Shown here piece by piece: positions 63,318 through 64,000 of a DNA stretch of 64,000 nt (position 1 is the stretch's first letter; every line of letters starts with the position of its first letter). Location of the stretch: the NCBI RefSeq assembly GCF_024199845.1, contig NZ_JANADO010000001.1:2666001-2730000 (forward strand), in the 5' to 3' direction. Source of the DNA: Bradyrhizobium sp. CCGB12 (lineage in GTDB: Bacteria; Pseudomonadota; Alphaproteobacteria; Rhizobiales; Xanthobacteraceae). The position numbers were made by a program, and so were the translations under genes. The notes beneath the pieces were generated by a model, which was given only the letters and a program-made list of their open reading frames with translations, did not search any database and was not told where the DNA came from.

Positions 63318-63479
63318 TCAGGATACGAGCCAGTTGAAGAACGCCATCGCGGCCCAGACCAGGCCGCCGATCCAGGCCAGCATCACGATGGTGATGGTCG
63401 CGAGATAGGCGATGCCGAGCAGATCAGACCTTTGTCGGCGCGTCGAGACGACCACCTCGGCTGCTGCTTTGTGTGTCAT
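63318..63479 (-). CDS. Small tail-anchored membrane protein, 53 residues
   Basis: ATG 63479 gives MTHKAAAEVVVSTRRQRSDL, then ATITIVMLAWIGGLVWAAMA and FFNWLVS. The span matches that of the 72-residue protein at 46.0 kb (MLxWIxGLxWxA, ending W-L). No family name known. A longer start at 63509 is possible but without clear ribosome site. Confidence 0.6.
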   Translation of the reverse strand: MTHKAAAEVVVSTRRQRSDLLGIAYLATITIVMLAWIGGLVWAAMAFFNWLVS

Positions 63480-63735
63480 GACTGGACCATCATGTCCTCG
63501 GCACTCGCTCAAGCGCTCGCGCCACGGGAAGCGTTAATCGTCGTTTAACGGAAATGTCGCCCGCCGCTTGTGAGGCAATTCACAGATCGTTCGGAATGAA
63601 TGTCGGCTGCGGCTTCGCGATGCGCGCATGTATCGAGGCGATCGCGCCGGCTCTCACACCTCGGTGTTACCCCGCAATCATACGGACGAAATTGCCACGC
63701 GCTTGTCCAGATCGGCTGGTTATAGGGTCAGTCTC

Positions 63736-63885
63736 ATGTGTAGCCAGTACGATCCACAGCACGAGGCCGAAGCCGCCATGAAGCGGGCCGCAGCGTCGGA
63801 AGGCGCTGATCGGCAGCGCCTGATCGAGCTGGCCCTGGCCTGGCACCAGCTTGCCCGCGATCGGCGTGAGGAGCGGACGGACTAG
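63736..63885 (+). CDS. Hypothetical soluble protein, 49 residues
   Basis: Begins MCSQYDPQHEAEAAMKRAAA; two charged helices (RQRLIELALAWHQLARDRRE) follow. Resembles short alphaproteobacterial hypotheticals. ATG 63736 is chosen as the first ATG of the helical part; the ribosome site is weak. It is followed by a hairpin at 63913-63945. Confidence 0.5.
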   Translation: MCSQYDPQHEAEAAMKRAAASEGADRQRLIELALAWHQLARDRREERTD

Positions 63886-63912
63886 CCGTATTGCGGCAGC
63901 CTCATTCACGAG

Positions 63913-63945
63913 AAAAACCCCGTGCTCGGGGGGACAAGCACGGGG
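63913..63945. terminator. Stem-loop terminator, U-tract on the minus strand
   Basis: CCCCGTGCT / AGCACGGGG nine-base stem; AAAAA (63913-63917) precedes it, so the minus strand has the T-run. May end both the 49-residue gene and a minus-strand gene beyond the right edge. Confidence 0.75.
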
Positions 63946-64000
63946 TCCTTCAAAGCCGACCGGGGCTGGCAGGTCGGCACCACTCTATCTCGTCGATCCA

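Overview
The window looks like chromosomal DNA of a Bradyrhizobium-type alphaproteobacterium (Nitrobacteraceae). The grounds are uniformly high GC, many small conserved Rhizobiales proteins, an MxKDx repeat protein, a DUF6481 protein, an NDUFS4-type complex I accessory subunit, a TRAP transporter, and several dispersed palindromic intergenic elements of the kind seen throughout that group. This assignment is inference from gene content; no rRNA or other decisive marker is present.

Layout. 1-2.5 kb: three genes of a sugar-type ABC importer (minus strand, running off the left edge). 3-10.8 kb: an LTXXQ-like secreted protein, a stand-alone receiver protein, glucokinase, and a pncA / PhaC-like hydrolase / nadE run serving NAD recycling. 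11.1-17.5 kb: a TIM-barrel isomerase followed by a complete, tightly coupled dipeptide/oligopeptide-type ABC importer; the last permease carries a dispersed palindromic element inside its reading frame. 17.5-21.9 kb: a convergent three-gene thiazole/oxazole-modified peptide (TOMM) cluster: a 145-residue precursor with a 17-cysteine core, a fused leader-binding/E1-like/YcaO cyclodehydratase, and a SagB-type FMN dehydrogenase. This is the strongest candidate for an undescribed system. 22-25 kb: a two-domain VOC protein and ilvD.

25-33 kb: small secreted and membrane proteins, a DNA ligase remnant, then a probable operon behind a perfect FNR/FixK-type box (secreted HAD phosphatase, DUF3302 protein, HlyD-type adaptor, two DUF1254/DUF1214 secreted proteins). 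An integrase remnant next to tRNA-Ser (33.1 kb) marks the edge of an accessory region (33.3-39.2 kb, visibly lower GC). It holds an OLD-family ATPase/TOPRIM nuclease with a C-terminal frameshift, a truncated restriction-type N-terminal head, a secreted TPR-caspase protein and unknown small genes.

39.3-49.5 kb: housekeeping and small genes (HU protein, sirtuin, double cold-shock protein, DUF192, tRNA-Pro, OpgC). There are also two candidate minus-strand non-coding RNAs and a LexA-type box in front of a 45-residue protein. 49.8-60.3 kb: Lrp and AraC regulators, the leucine/isovalerate degradation operon (isovaleryl-CoA dehydrogenase, both methylcrotonyl-CoA carboxylase subunits, HMG-CoA lyase) and a TRAP transporter. 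60.5-64 kb: small envelope proteins.

All calls rest on reading motifs, start sites and spacing by eye; no database search was possible.
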